From Halorussus limi (GTDB lineage: Archaea > Halobacteriota > Halobacteria > Halobacteriales > Haladaptataceae), in the NCBI RefSeq assembly GCF_023238205.1, contig NZ_CP096659.1:3055626-3119625 (forward strand): DNA of 64,000 nucleotides, in the 5' to 3' direction. Shown here piece after piece: positions 24,181 to 32,570 of this stretch. The notes below the pieces were generated by a model. It was not told where the DNA came from. It ran no database searches and worked only from the letters and a program-made list of their open reading frames with translations. The position numbers and the translations under genes were made by a program. Position 1 is the stretch's first letter, and each line of letters begins with the position of its first letter.

Positions 24181-24759
24181 ATGATTACGAATCTCGCGCG
24201 CGGCGTGCAGGCGTTCACGAGCAACGCCTTCCTCGTGGAGGGCGACCGGACCGTACTCGTCGATACCGGGTCGAACTTCGACGCGGTGGCGCGAATCCGC
24301 GAGCGAGACGCGGACCTCGACGCCGTAGTCCTCACGCACACCCACCACGACCACGTCGGAAACCTCGAAACCGTCACCGATGCCTTCGGCGTCGAAACGT
24401 GGGGGTTCGACACCGACCACTCCGCCGTGGACAACGCCATCGCCGACGAGGAGACGGTCCGACTCGGCGACCACGATTACACGGCGCTCCACACGCCGGG
24501 GCACAAGAACGACCACCTCTGTTTCCACTCGCCGGCCGCCAGCGTCCTGTTCGCGGGCGACCTCATCTTCCAGAACGGGAGCTTCGGCCGCACCGACTTG
24601 GAGGAGGGCGACCGGGACCTACTCGTCGAGAGCATCGACCGGGTGCGAGACCGCATCGACGAGACGCTCTCGGCGATGCACGTCGGCCACGGTCCGAGCG
24701 TGACGACCAACCCGTATCAGGACGTGGAACTGGCCGCGAGCGCGGCCCGCATGGGGTGA
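24181..24759 (+). CDS. MBL-fold metallo-hydrolase (glyoxalase II-like)
   Basis: 192 residues with complete metal motifs: THTHHDHVGN (residues 57-66), HTPGHKNDHL, LFAGDLIF and MHVGHGP. The size and layout resemble glyoxalase II and the small haloarchaeal MBL hydrolases; the substrate is unknown. It is divergent from thyX. Confidence 0.88.
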   Translation: MITNLARGVQAFTSNAFLVEGDRTVLVDTGSNFDAVARIRERDADLDAVVLTHTHHDHVGNLETVTDAFGVETWGFDTDHSAVDNAIADEETVRLGDHDYTALHTPGHKNDHLCFHSPAASVLFAGDLIFQNGSFGRTDLEEGDRDLLVESIDRVRDRIDETLSAMHVGHGPSVTTNPYQDVELAASAARMG

Positions 24760-24789
24760 GACGCTGCCGGGCGCGAACCGGCAGCTAAA

Positions 24790-24798
24790 TTTATTTTT
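24790..24798 (+). promoter_or_regulatory. TATA box of the Rieske protein gene
   Basis: TTTATTTTT is centred about 26 bases before the GTG at 24820 and supports that leaderless start. Confidence 0.45.
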
Positions 24799-24819
24799 CG
24801 CCGGTTCGTTCCTCGCAGC

Positions 24820-25353
24820 GTGACCGGAAGAACGCGACTGACGACGACCGAAACGGTCCGCGACGAGCGGTCGTGGCTATTCACGGTCCGCGACCAGTAC
24901 GACGAACTGGACGAGGTGATTCTGGTTCCCTGCGAGGAGCGAGAGGTCGGCGAAGCGACCGCCGACTCCGCGGACCGGCAGGCCGCCGACTCTGCCGACT
25001 CCGGCGTCGAAGCGTGGGTCAACCGATGCACGCACGAGGCCCAGCGACTCGACCGGGGGTTCGGCGCGGCGATGCGTGACGGCCAGATAATCTGCCCGAA
25101 GCACGGGTCGATGTTCGACGCCTGCTCGGGGTACTGCGACAACGGCGACGCCGCGGACACGACGCTCCCCGCGGTCGAAATCGCGGTCGAGGACGGCGCG
25201 GTCTACCTGACCGACGACGGCTACGAGTTCGTCCACGAGGGGAGCATCGAAGACGGCGGCGCGGAAGGAGGTGAAAATGGAGCGGGAGACGCGGACGAAT
25301 CGCAGGACGACGATGACGACATGCCGAGTTCGACCTCCCACATCGGATTCTAA
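24820..25353 (+). CDS. Rieske 2Fe-2S protein
   Basis: 177 residues from GTG 24820. The cluster-binding motifs are CTHEAQ (C-x-H) and CPKHGSMFDACSG (C-x2-H), as in Rieske ferredoxins. A very acidic tail follows (ADESQDDDDDMPS). There is no membrane segment, so it is a soluble electron carrier or the ferredoxin of an unlinked oxygenase. The insertion between start and cluster is Asp/Ala-rich. Confidence 0.87.
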   Translation: MTGRTRLTTTETVRDERSWLFTVRDQYDELDEVILVPCEEREVGEATADSADRQAADSADSGVEAWVNRCTHEAQRLDRGFGAAMRDGQIICPKHGSMFDACSGYCDNGDAADTTLPAVEIAVEDGAVYLTDDGYEFVHEGSIEDGGAEGGENGAGDADESQDDDDDMPSSTSHIGF

Positions 25354-26184
25354 TCAGGAGTCGGCGACGGCGAGCAGTTCGCCGAACGCCTCGTCGTAGG
25401 CCCGCGCGACGGCGGCGGGGTCGCGCCGGTCGTCGCCCGCGAGCGCCGGAAGTCCGGCGGTCGCCTTCGGGTCGGCGAGTTCGGTGGCATCGCCGGTGTG
25501 GACTTCCAATCGGCCCTCGCGGGCGCTCCCGCCGGCGACTTCGCAGGCCTTCAGGAAGCGGTCGCCGTCGTAGGCGGCCATTCGGCCGGGTTCGACCACG
25601 GCCACCGCGTCGAACGAGAGGCCCCGAATCGGGAGCGCCACGTCGCCGTACGACTCCACGACGGCGGACCCGCCCGTCTCGCGCTGGAGTTCGCGGACGC
25701 GCTCGGCGAACCCCTCCAGCATCGGGAGGTGGAGCCGTCGGGTGACGTCGTCCAACTGGTCGACCGACTCGACTTCGGGTGCCTCGGCGACGGGGAGGTT
25801 CCGGCGGGCCGACTCGGGCACGTCGGCCCGGGCGTTCGCGACGAACGACTGGCCGACCCGGTCCAGCACGAACTCCCGGTGCGCCTGCCCGACGAGTCCG
25901 GCGTCGGGGCCGGGCGAGGGTCGCCAGAGGCGGTGAATCGGGTTCAGGTCCTCGGGGTCGAACTCGGTGCCGCACGCGGCCGAACTCGCCTCGGCGAGTC
26001 GCTTGGCGTCCTTGCCGTAGAGGCGACCCGCGTCGACCGCCCGGCGGTAGTCGTCGTGGTCGAACCAGTAGTCGTTGCCCGCGCGGGGCTTGAACCCGAC
26101 CCCGCCGAGGCGAGAGAGCAGGCCGGTCGTGAACGTCGTCTTCCCGGCGTCAACGCGCTCGCCGCCCGCGACGAGAATCCTCAT
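25354..26184 (-). CDS. P-loop ATPase/GTPase of haloarchaeal type
   Basis: 276 residues from ATG 26184. Walker A is GERVDAGKTTF near residue 8, followed by KPRAGNDYWFDHDDY, which is conserved in this uncharacterised archaeal group (predicted P-loop ATPase/GTPase). Partner and reaction are unknown. Its ATG overlaps the stop of the DUF5827 gene by four bases (ATGA), so the two are coupled. The longer frame to 26559 only runs through that gene. Confidence 0.78.
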   Translation of the reverse strand: MRILVAGGERVDAGKTTFTTGLLSRLGGVGFKPRAGNDYWFDHDDYRRAVDAGRLYGKDAKRLAEASSAACGTEFDPEDLNPIHRLWRPSPGPDAGLVGQAHREFVLDRVGQSFVANARADVPESARRNLPVAEAPEVESVDQLDDVTRRLHLPMLEGFAERVRELQRETGGSAVVESYGDVALPIRGLSFDAVAVVEPGRMAAYDGDRFLKACEVAGGSAREGRLEVHTGDATELADPKATAGLPALAGDDRRDPAAVARAYDEAFGELLAVADS

Positions 26185-26456
26185 CTGTCGTCGGACTTCA
26201 GGCCGTAGTAGCCCGGTTCGTCGTCGTCCTCGGGTTCCGCGATGACGAGGTCGTCGGCGTTGTTCATCACCCACGGGATGGCCCAGTCGAGCAAGATGTC
26301 CTCGGTCTCGGCGTCGATTTCCGCGTCGGGGTCGAGTCCCTGAAGGAGGCGCGCGATTTCGTAGACTGTGTACATCTGGTCGGCGTCGAGCAGTTCCTCG
26401 GCGGTGTAGAAGTCGCAGGGGTGGAGTTGTTCGAACTCCGACTTCGGTCGTGGCAT
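26181..26456 (-). CDS. DUF5827 family protein
   Basis: 91 residues, acidic, with the haloarchaea-restricted pattern FEQLHPCDFYTAEELL and DWAIPWVMNNADDLVIAEP. No function is known. It is translationally coupled to the downstream P-loop ATPase, so the two may act together. Confidence 0.8.
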   Translation of the reverse strand: MPRPKSEFEQLHPCDFYTAEELLDADQMYTVYEIARLLQGLDPDAEIDAETEDILLDWAIPWVMNNADDLVIAEPEDDDEPGYYGLKSDDR

Positions 26457-26576
26457 GGCCGAGCGTACGGCCGAGCGCGGGGTAAATGGTTCGTCTCGTC
26501 GTCGGACGTCGGACGCCGCGGCCGCGCTTCCGGCGCGTCACGACCGACGGAGGCGTCACGACCGACGGAGACCTAA

Positions 26577-26585
26577 TTTTTATAC
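26577..26585 (+). promoter_or_regulatory. TATA box of the gene at 26612
   Basis: TTTTTATAC lies 27-35 bases before the ATG. Confidence 0.5.
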
Positions 26586-26611
26586 TTCGCGCCGACGCAG
26601 ATTGACTGGCT

Positions 26612-27043
26612 ATGCGAGATGTGAACGTGGAACGCCGACGGGAAGCGGCGCGGGCGCTCGTCGAGGCGTTCTCGACGTTCGGTGACGACGCCCTCCGGGA
26701 CGTATGGCTGTTCGACCAGCGGGGACACGAGCGACTCTACCTCCGCGACGACGTGGCGGAGAAGATAGCCGACCTCGACGTGACCCGGTTCGTGGACAAC
26801 GAGCGCTACGGGTACGTCACCCGCGACACCTACAGCGACCTCTACTACGCCGATTTCGCGTACACTGTCCGGGGGTTCGACGGCTTCGAGCAGTTCCGGA
26901 CCTTCCTGAGCGACGGCGACCGGAAGGTCGGCGTCTTCGCGAGTTTCGACCGGCGGGAGGGCGGCTACGACTTCGGCGCACTCTCCGACTCGCTCGCCGA
27001 GGTGGTCGCCGACTACCCCGTCGACGCCTTCGGACCCGAGTGA
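26612..27043 (+). CDS. Uncharacterised haloarchaeal protein (DUF7522-like)
   Basis: 143 residues, soluble and acidic. The pattern DVWLFDQRGHERLYLRDDVA and RYGYVTRDTYSDLYYADF recalls a haloarchaeal family of unknown function that is probably related to phosphorylation or stress responses. The family number is from memory. No catalytic motif is visible. The start is supported by a TATA box. Confidence 0.7.
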   Translation: MRDVNVERRREAARALVEAFSTFGDDALRDVWLFDQRGHERLYLRDDVAEKIADLDVTRFVDNERYGYVTRDTYSDLYYADFAYTVRGFDGFEQFRTFLSDGDRKVGVFASFDRREGGYDFGALSDSLAEVVADYPVDAFGPE

Positions 27044-27159
27044 CCGCCGCCCCGGTCGAAGCCTCCATTTCGACTGACGGAAAGGCACGAACGGACGACA
27101 GACGGTGAAAAGTCGAGGAGAGCGAGCAGACGAGGCGAGAAAAGCGAACGAGGTCTCGT

Positions 27160-28269
27160 TCAGTTCTCGGGGTCCGGAAGCGCGTCGAGTTGCTTCTTGC
27201 GTCGGTCGTCGGTGAGGGTGGCGTACCCCTGCGTCTTCACGTAGTTCTCCTGTCCGAACTCGCTGATTATCATGCGGAGGTACGCCGCCTCCTTCTTCGA
27301 GGTGCCCTCGTAGGTGTAGCAGTGGAGGTCACGCGACAGCGGGTAGTTCTCGTCGGCGAGGTTCTTGCCGGGTTCGTACACCTTGCCGTCGAACGAGAGT
27401 TTGATGGAGGGAACGTCGGAACCGACGAACGCCAGCGCCATGTACGCGATGGCGTTGTCGGACTTGCTGACCAGCGTCTTGACTTGCTGGTTCTGGCCCT
27501 TGCGCACGTCCACGCCCGACATCGAGGCGTTTGGACCGCCGAGGAGATTCACCCGGAACGCGGTGTCGGTCCCCGACCCCTCCGAGCGGCCGACAGCCTG
27601 AATCTCCTTTTCCTCGCCCTCGTAGGACGGAATCTCCGACCACTTCGTGATCTTACCGGTGTATATCTTCCGGACCTGCTCGGCGGTCAGCTTCGTCACA
27701 CCAGCCTCGTATATCTCGTTGCTGACGACGATGGGTTGGGCGTCCACGCCCACGACGTGGTCCTTGAACTTCTTCAGTTCCGACTCGCTGGCGTCGGGGA
27801 GTTCGGCCGAGACCGGGGCACTGGAGTCGCCGATGTCGATGAGACCGTTCTTGAGTTTCTCCAGTCCGGTCCCGGAGTGGCTCAGGCCGACCGACACGTC
27901 GAACGGCGGCGCGGCGTTCCCGGTCGCCTCGAACCCGTAGAGGCCCGCCCAGTAGTCGGCGAGGCGCTTCTCGGTGTCGATGCCGTAGTTGCTCGGCCCC
28001 CAGTACTCCTCGTCGCTGGCGGGCGGATTCGACGACCAGACCGACCCCGCGGTGCTCGTAATCGGGTAGACGGTCGAGGAGCCGCCGGCCTTCAGTTTGT
28101 CCGGCCCGGACGACTGACCGCTCTGTTTCGACCCGGAGTCGGAACTGTCGTTCTTCCCGCCCTCGGTCGTTCCGGAGCCGCCCGAGCCGCCGACGCAGCC
28201 TGCGAGCGCCGCCGCTCCGGATGCTCCTGCCACGGTCATGAACTTACGACGAGTCGATTGGTCTGCCAT
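27160..28269 (-). CDS. pstS: Phosphate-binding lipoprotein PstS
   Basis: 369 residues. A twin-arginine signal (STRRKFMTVAG) runs into a lipobox LAGC (Cys25), so the protein is Tat-exported and lipid-anchored outside the cell. The binding domain has the PstS features GGSSTVYPIT, IGDSSAPVS and GRSEGSGTDTAF, which hold phosphate. The rest of the ABC transporter (pstC, pstA, pstB, phoU) is not adjacent: the next genes downstream are unrelated, so this is a stand-alone PstS. Confidence 0.9.
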   Translation of the reverse strand: MADQSTRRKFMTVAGASGAAALAGCVGGSGGSGTTEGGKNDSSDSGSKQSGQSSGPDKLKAGGSSTVYPITSTAGSVWSSNPPASDEEYWGPSNYGIDTEKRLADYWAGLYGFEATGNAAPPFDVSVGLSHSGTGLEKLKNGLIDIGDSSAPVSAELPDASESELKKFKDHVVGVDAQPIVVSNEIYEAGVTKLTAEQVRKIYTGKITKWSEIPSYEGEEKEIQAVGRSEGSGTDTAFRVNLLGGPNASMSGVDVRKGQNQQVKTLVSKSDNAIAYMALAFVGSDVPSIKLSFDGKVYEPGKNLADENYPLSRDLHCYTYEGTSKKEAAYLRMIISEFGQENYVKTQGYATLTDDRRKKQLDALPDPEN

Positions 28270-28292
28270 CGAGTGAACGAACCAGCGACTCC

Positions 28293-28324
28293 GTCATAAA
28301 CCTACCGAATAAAATATATATTTT
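28293..28324. promoter_or_regulatory. pstS promoter and AT palindrome
   Basis: Minus-strand TTTATGA (28293-28299) sits about 27 bases before the pstS start. Just upstream is the perfect 14-base AAAATATATATTTT (28311-28324) followed by more AT repeats. Phosphate-responsive elements lie at this place in haloarchaeal pst promoters, but I cannot match a specific box. Confidence 0.4.
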
Positions 28325-28499
28325 CTCGATATCTATATATTACTCTCTATTGGCAGCGTTTCACAATGGAACGGAGTTGTTTGGATATCATTCACAGGCG
28401 TAACTGCCGAGTAACAGAGCCGTTCGCTGGAGAACGGACGCCGGTGAGACGCGTCGCTGGTCGGACGAAGCGACCGAAAGAAAGCGCTCGTTCGGGAAC

Positions 28500-29111
28500 T
28501 TACTCGTGGTTGCCGACGGTCTTCTGGTACTGCTCCGCGACGTGGTCCCAGTCGACGACCTCGAAGAAGTTCTCCACGAAGTCGCCGCGGTCCGGACCGT
28601 AGTCGTAGTAGTAGGAGTGTTCCCAGACGTCGAGCGCGAGGATGGGGTGTGCGCCCCAGAGCGCGCCCTGGTCGTGCTTGTCGACGGCGAGGTTACGGAG
28701 CTGCTTGGCGACCGGGTCGTAGACCAGCAGCGCCCAGCCACCGGCGGCGCTCGCTGCGGCCTCGAACTCGCCCTTCCAGCCCTCGTAGGAGCCGAAGTCC
28801 TCCTCGATGCGGTCGAGGAGTTCGCCCTCGGGTTCGCCGCCGCCGTTCGGGTCCATGTTCTCCCAGAACAGCGTGTGCAGGTAGTGACCCGAGCCGTTGT
28901 GGGTCACGTCGCCGAGCGCGCCCGCGGTGCCGCCGAAGTCCCCGCTCTCGCGGTTCTCGGCCAGCGTCTCCTCGGCGCTGTCGAGCCCGTTGACGTAGCC
29001 CTGATGGTGGGTGTCGTGGTGCCACGTGAGCACCTGTTCGCTGATGTGCGGCTCGAGCGCGTCGTAGTCGTACGGAAGCGGTGGTAGTTCGGGGTTGGAT
29101 CGCTCGGACAT
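28500..29111 (-). CDS. sod: Fe/Mn superoxide dismutase 1
   Basis: 203 residues. The metal ligands expected for Fe/Mn-SOD are present: His31 in WHHDTHHQGYV, the histidine in GHYLHTLFWENM, and Asp/His in DVWEHSYYYDY. It removes superoxide in the cytoplasm. It follows a second, divergent SOD gene on the same strand. A TATA-like CTTTAAG (minus strand, about 29147-29153) precedes it. Confidence 0.93.
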   Translation of the reverse strand: MSERSNPELPPLPYDYDALEPHISEQVLTWHHDTHHQGYVNGLDSAEETLAENRESGDFGGTAGALGDVTHNGSGHYLHTLFWENMDPNGGGEPEGELLDRIEEDFGSYEGWKGEFEAAASAAGGWALLVYDPVAKQLRNLAVDKHDQGALWGAHPILALDVWEHSYYYDYGPDRGDFVENFFEVVDWDHVAEQYQKTVGNHE

Positions 29112-29366
29112 AATTGAACCTCGCTCCTATATAGTCGCTTTTCACTCTTAAAGTTTGAGAAGTCGATTGGTAGCACACCTCTAGGGCGGTGTCGAACCCA
29201 GTCCTCGGACGCTCTCGACGCCGTTTCTCCACCCCGGACTGAACGCAATTACAGTAAAGATGTTGATATGCGGAGCGCTCTCCGGCCGTTCGACCCGGTC
29301 CGACTTCCCCGTCGCTGCTCGGTTTCCCCGTTCGGTCCGATTCCGGTTCGGCCCGACGACTCCGAC

Positions 29367-29999
29367 TCAGTGCGACCCGGTCTGCTTCGGAATCGCGTCG
29401 GCCTGCTGGGCCTGCTGGTAGCGCTGTTCCACGTCGTCCCAGTTCACCACGTCCCAGAAGTTGTCCACGTACTCCCCGCGGTTGTTCTCGTACTGGAGGT
29501 AGTACGCGTGTTCCCACACGTCACAGACCAGCAGGGGCGTCGCGCCCTGCGGATGCTGGTTCTGGTGGTTCTCGGCCGCCGCGACGATGGGCTTGTCGGC
29601 GATGTGGTCGTAGACCAGCATGCCCCATCCGGAGCCTTCGACGCCCTTCGCGGCCTGCGAGAAGTCCTGCTTGAACTGGTCGTACCCCCCGAAGTGTTCG
29701 TCGAACGCGTCGGACAACTCGCCGCCGGGTTCGCCGCCGCCGTCGGGGTGCATGTTCTGCCAGAAGACGGTGTGGTTGACGTGACCCGAGAGGTTGAACG
29801 CGAGGCTTCGCTTGACCGAACGCACGTCGCCGAAGTCACCGCTCCCGCGCATCTCCTCCAGTTTGTCGAGGGCGGCGTTCGCGCCGTCCACGTAGCCCTG
29901 ATGGTGCTTGTCGTGGTGAAGTTCCATGATGCGCTGGTCGATGGCCGGTTCGAGCGCGTCGTAGTCGTACGGAAGTTCCGGTAGTTCGTAAGTAGCCAT
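29367..29999 (-). CDS. sod: Fe/Mn superoxide dismutase 2
   Basis: 210 residues with the same ligand set (LHHDKHHQGYV, GHVNHTVFWQNM and DVWEHAYYLQY). It differs from copy 1 in the middle: it reads GSGWGMLVYDH where copy 1 has AGGWALLVYDP, and it carries an extra Gln-rich tail. The two are paralogues rather than recent duplicates, and possibly differ in metal or in regulation. 255 bases separate them, with no gene between. Confidence 0.93.
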   Translation of the reverse strand: MATYELPELPYDYDALEPAIDQRIMELHHDKHHQGYVDGANAALDKLEEMRGSGDFGDVRSVKRSLAFNLSGHVNHTVFWQNMHPDGGGEPGGELSDAFDEHFGGYDQFKQDFSQAAKGVEGSGWGMLVYDHIADKPIVAAAENHQNQHPQGATPLLVCDVWEHAYYLQYENNRGEYVDNFWDVVNWDDVEQRYQQAQQADAIPKQTGSH

Positions 30000-30193
30000 T
30001 AGTCTCTCCCCCGTCTCTCTCCGGCAACGGCCACGGGGTTAAGTGTTAAGCCAGTGGTCGAATCGGCGATATGCGGGTTCGCGGACAACCGCCAGAGCGC
30101 CGCCATACTCGGCCGGGGTCGGGCAGTCTCGCAGCGGTCGGACCGATTCCGAAACGGGACAACGGTTATTTATCTGACTGCAAATGGTCCGAT

Positions 30194-30424
30194 ATGAAGA
30201 GTGCCCTCCGAAGTCGTCGCACCGCAGTCCGCGCGGGCTTGGCGACGCTCGTGGTCTGTCTCCTCGGCCTCGCGTTCGTCGCCGTCGCGGGCGGGCAGGC
30301 GTGGCGCCGAGTCGAGTCCGTCCTCTTGGCAGTCGCGTCCGTCCTCGTCGTTCTCCTCCTGCTCAAAGCCGCGGTCGTCTTCGTCTCGGTCGGACTCCGT
30401 CTCGTCCTGTCCTCCGGGGAGTGA
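30194..30424 (+). CDS. Small two-helix membrane protein
   Basis: 76 residues from ATG 30194. A basic N-terminus is followed by two hydrophobic helices (AGLATLVVCLLGLAFVAVAG and VLLAVASVLVVLLLLKAAVV). There is no recognised family. It ends 94 bases before the peroxiredoxin gene. A longer reading from 30071 is less likely because TTATTTATC at about 30168 suits a promoter for the short form. Confidence 0.55.
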   Translation: MKSALRSRRTAVRAGLATLVVCLLGLAFVAVAGGQAWRRVESVLLAVASVLVVLLLLKAAVVFVSVGLRLVLSSGE

Positions 30425-30518
30425 GGGCGCCGGCAGGCCGAACTCCTCGGGGACCGAGACCGCGGTCAATCCGGCCGCCGCCACAACCGGCTTTGGCGTC
30501 GGACGCCACGGTAGAACC

Positions 30519-31001
30519 GTGACGCTCGAAGGCTCCGAGGCACCCGACTTCACCCTCGAAAGCACCTCAGGCGGCGACGTATCGCTCGAAGAGACGCTGG
30601 AGTCCGGTCCTACTATCGTCCTCGTCAACCGCGGTCACTGGTGTAGCTTCTGCGCCGAGCAGTTGGCGACGTTCAGCAGGGTCTACGAGGACCTCCACTT
30701 CAACGAAGGAGTGGACGTTCTCCCGGTCGTGACGAGCGAAGCGCCGAAGCTAGTCGAGATGCGCGACCGGTTCGACTACGACTTCCAACTGCTCGCGGAC
30801 CCCGACGGGGAAGTCGCGGAACAGTACAGCGGAACCGAGCAGACCAGCCACGGCCTGACCGGTATCGCGGGCACGTACGTCGTGGACACCGACGGGCAGG
30901 TCCGATACGAACAGGTCGCCGACGACCTCACCGACCGCACCTACGGCAACTGGGTCCGGTACTTTATCCGCAACGACTTCGAGGACGCGTTCGGCGAGTA
31001 G
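30519..31001 (+). CDS. Peroxiredoxin/redoxin (AhpC-TSA)
   Basis: 160 residues from GTG 30519. It begins VTLEGSEAPDFTL, the usual redoxin N-terminus. The active site is NRGHWCSFCAEQL, with two cysteines in a CxxC arrangement as in the AhpC/TSA-like redoxins. GTYVVDTDGQVRY near the end is also typical. It should reduce peroxides or shuttle thiols, in keeping with the two superoxide dismutases nearby. Confidence 0.85.
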   Translation: MTLEGSEAPDFTLESTSGGDVSLEETLESGPTIVLVNRGHWCSFCAEQLATFSRVYEDLHFNEGVDVLPVVTSEAPKLVEMRDRFDYDFQLLADPDGEVAEQYSGTEQTSHGLTGIAGTYVVDTDGQVRYEQVADDLTDRTYGNWVRYFIRNDFEDAFGE

Positions 31002-31012
31002 CGGTCTGGTCC

Positions 31013-32455
31013 TCACTCGTCACCGCGTGCTCGCTCGAACATCGCTATCGCCTCCTCGCGGCGCTCCGCGTGGTCCACGATGGGCGCGGGATAGCCCGGA
31101 GCGACGCGTTCGCGCTCCGCGTCGGTCAGTTCGGTCCAGCCGTGAATCTCGTCGGGGGAGGCGTCCCGGAGTTCGGGCACGTACTCCCTGACGAACTCCG
31201 CGTCCGGGTCGTAGCGCTCGCCCTGCGTCGTCGGGTTGAACACCCGAAAGTACGGTTGGGCGTCGGTTCCGGTCGAGGCGGCCCACTGCCACCCGCCGGT
31301 GTCGTTGGCGGTGTCGTGGTCGGCGAGTCGCTCGCGGAACCACTCGTACCCCTCGCGCCAGTCGAGCAGGAGGTCCTTCGTGAGGAACGAGGCGACGACC
31401 ATCCGGAGGCGGTTGTGCATCCACGCTTCCGCCCGGAGTTGGCGCATCGCGGCGTCCACGATGGGGTAGCCCGTCCGGCCCTCCTTCCACGCCCGCAGGG
31501 CCTCGGGGTCCTCGCGCCACTCGACGTCGTTCTCGTAGGACTTGTAGTTACGGCTCACCACGTCTGGCCGGGCCGAGAGGACGTGGGCGTAGAACTCCCG
31601 CCACGCGAGTTGACTCCGGAACTCTCGGACGGAGGCGGCCTCGCTCCCCTCGTCGTCGGGGTCGCCGTCGGCGCGGGCCGCCGCCTCCTCGGTCGCCTCC
31701 CAGACTTCCCGAATCCCGACGGTGCCCCACTTGAGGTGAACTGAGAGCCGCGAAGTCGCGTCCTTCGCGGGGTAATCGCGGTCCTCGGCGTACCGGAAGA
31801 TGTCGTCGCAGAACTCCCGAAGTCGGTCACGCGCCACGTCGGTCCCGGCGGGCGGCACGTCCGCTTCCGGTTCCTCGAAGCCGAGGTCCGCGAGCGTCGG
31901 GATGGTCGAGTCGCCGGGGAGGTCGGCGTCGGCGACGCTCTCGGCGTCGACCACCGTCTCCGACGCGGGCGGGTCGTACGGCGCGTCCTTCTCCCGGTCG
32001 CGCCACTTCTTCCAGAAGTAGGTGAACACCGAGTAGTGTTCGCCCTCGTTCGTCCGAATCGACCCGGGTTCGTGGTGGAGCGCGTCGTGATACGCCGCCC
32101 GCGAGACGCCCGCGTCGTCGAGCGCGAGGCGGACCTCGCTGTCCCGTTCGCGGGCCAGCCCCGAGTAGTCGCGGTTCCAGTAGACGGCGTCTACGTCGTA
32201 CTCGTCGGCGATTCGGGGCAGTTCATCGCGGGGGTCGCCCCGGACGAGCAGCAGGTCGCCGCCCGACGCGCGGTAGTCGGCGCGGAGCGATTCGAGCGCG
32301 TCGAGCAGGAACGCGACGCGCGGCGGACTCGCGCGGGCCAGAATCTCCGGGTCGAAGACGAAGACCGGCAGGACCGACTCGCCTCCGGCGGTCGCCTCGG
32401 CCAGCGCGCGGTTGTCCGCGACGCGGAGGTCCCGGCGGTGCCAGTGAAGGTTCAT
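31013..32455 (-). CDS. phr: DNA photolyase/cryptochrome
   Basis: 480 residues from ATG 32455. The N-terminal antenna domain starts LHWHRRDLRVADNRAL. The C-terminal FAD domain has TGYPIVDAAMRQL, AWMHNRLRMVVASFLTKDLL and DTANDTGGWQWAASTGTDA, all diagnostic of class I photolyases. It repairs UV-induced pyrimidine dimers using blue light. The upstream in-frame codons to 32554 have no family match. Confidence 0.94.
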   Translation of the reverse strand: MNLHWHRRDLRVADNRALAEATAGGESVLPVFVFDPEILARASPPRVAFLLDALESLRADYRASGGDLLLVRGDPRDELPRIADEYDVDAVYWNRDYSGLARERDSEVRLALDDAGVSRAAYHDALHHEPGSIRTNEGEHYSVFTYFWKKWRDREKDAPYDPPASETVVDAESVADADLPGDSTIPTLADLGFEEPEADVPPAGTDVARDRLREFCDDIFRYAEDRDYPAKDATSRLSVHLKWGTVGIREVWEATEEAAARADGDPDDEGSEAASVREFRSQLAWREFYAHVLSARPDVVSRNYKSYENDVEWREDPEALRAWKEGRTGYPIVDAAMRQLRAEAWMHNRLRMVVASFLTKDLLLDWREGYEWFRERLADHDTANDTGGWQWAASTGTDAQPYFRVFNPTTQGERYDPDAEFVREYVPELRDASPDEIHGWTELTDAERERVAPGYPAPIVDHAERREEAIAMFERARGDE

Positions 32456-32570
32456 ACGGAAGCCGTTGGTCCGACGAACCGTCAAACGACGGGTCCGCGG
32501 CCGGAGTCCTGCCGGGGCCGGCGGCCGGAACTCAGTCGGACTCCGTTGTCGCAACGGGGGTCACGGTCGG

